Part shown: positions 63,619-64,000 of the stretch, one piece after another
How the letters are laid out: each line of letters begins with the position of its first letter
How positions within the stretch are numbered: the first letter of the stretch is position 1
Program-made: the position numbers and the translations under genes
Notes under the pieces: generated by a model
The model's input: the letters and a program-made list of their open reading frames with translations, nothing else
The model's database searches: none
What the model was told of the DNA's origin: nothing
Source: Paenibacillus sp. Soil522
GTDB taxonomy: Bacteria; Bacillota; Bacilli; Paenibacillales; Paenibacillaceae
Length of the DNA: 64,000 bases
Direction: 5' to 3'
Assembly: GCF_001428245.1 (NCBI RefSeq)
Contig: NZ_LMRV01000027.1
Span: 1,986 to 65,985, forward strand

Positions 63619-64000
63619 ATGGCGCGTTTCGAGAAAATATCCAACCGTTTTGCTTCGAAAATGATTTTGGCTTTCTTATTGATCATTCTGATTCCGACTA
63701 CTTTATCGGGGTTCTCTTTCTATTTGGAATCTTCTGCGCTTGTGAAACGAAATGTCAGAGCATCTACCGTTCAGGTTACGAAACAAACCGCGGATGCGCT
63801 GTCTTCTATTTTCAACGCGGGAAGCGATACTTCCGATTTAATATACAGCGACTTGAAGGTCCAGAAAGCGGCGATGCAGTTCAGCGTAAGTCCGCTCAGC
63901 AAGCAGGCGGAGATGTCGCAATCATTAGAAACGCTGCTTAATAATGTCGTATATTCAAGCTCGTTCGTTAGAGTCGTTCATATTATTAAAGGAGGCGGGA
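63619..64000 (+). CDS. Sensor histidine kinase, YesM-like (partial, N-terminus only)
   Basis: The first 127 residues of a gene that runs off the right edge. A positive start and one membrane helix (MILAFLLIILIPTTLSGFSF) are followed by an extracytoplasmic domain beginning YLESSALVKRNVRASTVQVT, the style of Paenibacillus two-component kinases of the YesM group that pair with AraC-type response regulators near sugar loci. The kinase domain lies outside the window, so the assignment is provisional. Confidence 0.6.
   Translation, partial: MARFEKISNRFASKMILAFLLIILIPTTLSGFSFYLESSALVKRNVRASTVQVTKQTADALSSIFNAGSDTSDLIYSDLKVQKAAMQFSVSPLSKQAEMSQSLETLLNNVVYSSSFVRVVHIIKGGG

Noticed and set aside
1..64000. 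CRISPR arrays, tRNA or rRNA genes, prophage
   Set aside because: No regularly spaced repeats, no cloverleaf genes and no phage structural or integrase genes were seen.

Overview
The window looks like a chromosomal piece of a Paenibacillus-type bacterium (Firmicutes, Paenibacillaceae). The evidence is strong GGAGG-type ribosome binding sites, frequent TTG and GTG starts, CcpA-type cre sites, a RacA-like DNA-binding protein, LplB/YtcP-type sugar permeases, GH35 and GH66 glycoside hydrolases, and Zur boxes of the Bacillus type. This is inference from gene content; no rRNA or tRNA is present to confirm it.

Layout. 1-302 is the 3' end of a group II intron, which abuts the stop codon of a five-gene minus-strand operon (305-4738). 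That operon encodes an exported metallophosphatase, two small membrane proteins, a second phosphatase-like protein that has lost its metal ligands, and a lipoprotein. 4.9-7.3 kb holds a small acidic protein, a DeoR regulator and an IolU/YvaA-like oxidoreductase. 7.5-10.0 kb is a cassette of a Tat-exported multicopper oxidase, a ZIP metal transporter with an extra outer domain, and a TatA. An ABC exporter follows.

12.0-24.7 kb is a zinc-homeostasis island: MoaB, two COG0523 metallochaperone GTPases, a nickel/metallophore-type ABC importer (NikABCDE-like) ending in a MATE exporter, then Zur, ZnuCBA and a thioredoxin-like ferredoxin. Sites resembling the Bacillus Zur box lie before both COG0523 genes, before the nik-like operon and, as a perfect palindrome, before zur itself. 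Next come an alpha-E / circularly permuted ATP-grasp pair (24.8-27.2 kb) and a signalling trio: hybrid kinase, CheR methyltransferase, and response regulator-PAS-kinase (27.7-33.0 kb).

33.1-40.9 kb is a LacI-controlled sugar locus (LacI, GH35 beta-galactosidase, two permeases, binding protein) with three matching operators and a cre site. The LacI gene seems to start with AUU. 41.1-43.6 kb encodes the most unusual protein: a PrsW-type intramembrane protease joined through a charged linker to a restriction-endonuclease-like toxin domain. The gene after it, overlapping by one base, is a likely immunity gene.

43.7-53.8 kb mixes a RacA-like protein, sugar-acid type isomerases, ThuA-like proteins and Gfo/Idh/MocA oxidoreductases (one truncated), a GDSL hydrolase, a NUDIX protein, an ArsB-like permease and an AraC regulator. 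53.9-63.4 kb is a probable dextran/isomaltooligosaccharide locus: a three-component ABC importer without its ATPase, and two GH66 enzymes. The second GH66 carries six tandem beta-sandwich modules inserted inside its catalytic barrel and is broken by one frameshift and one in-frame TGA. A truncated two-component sensor kinase begins at the right edge.
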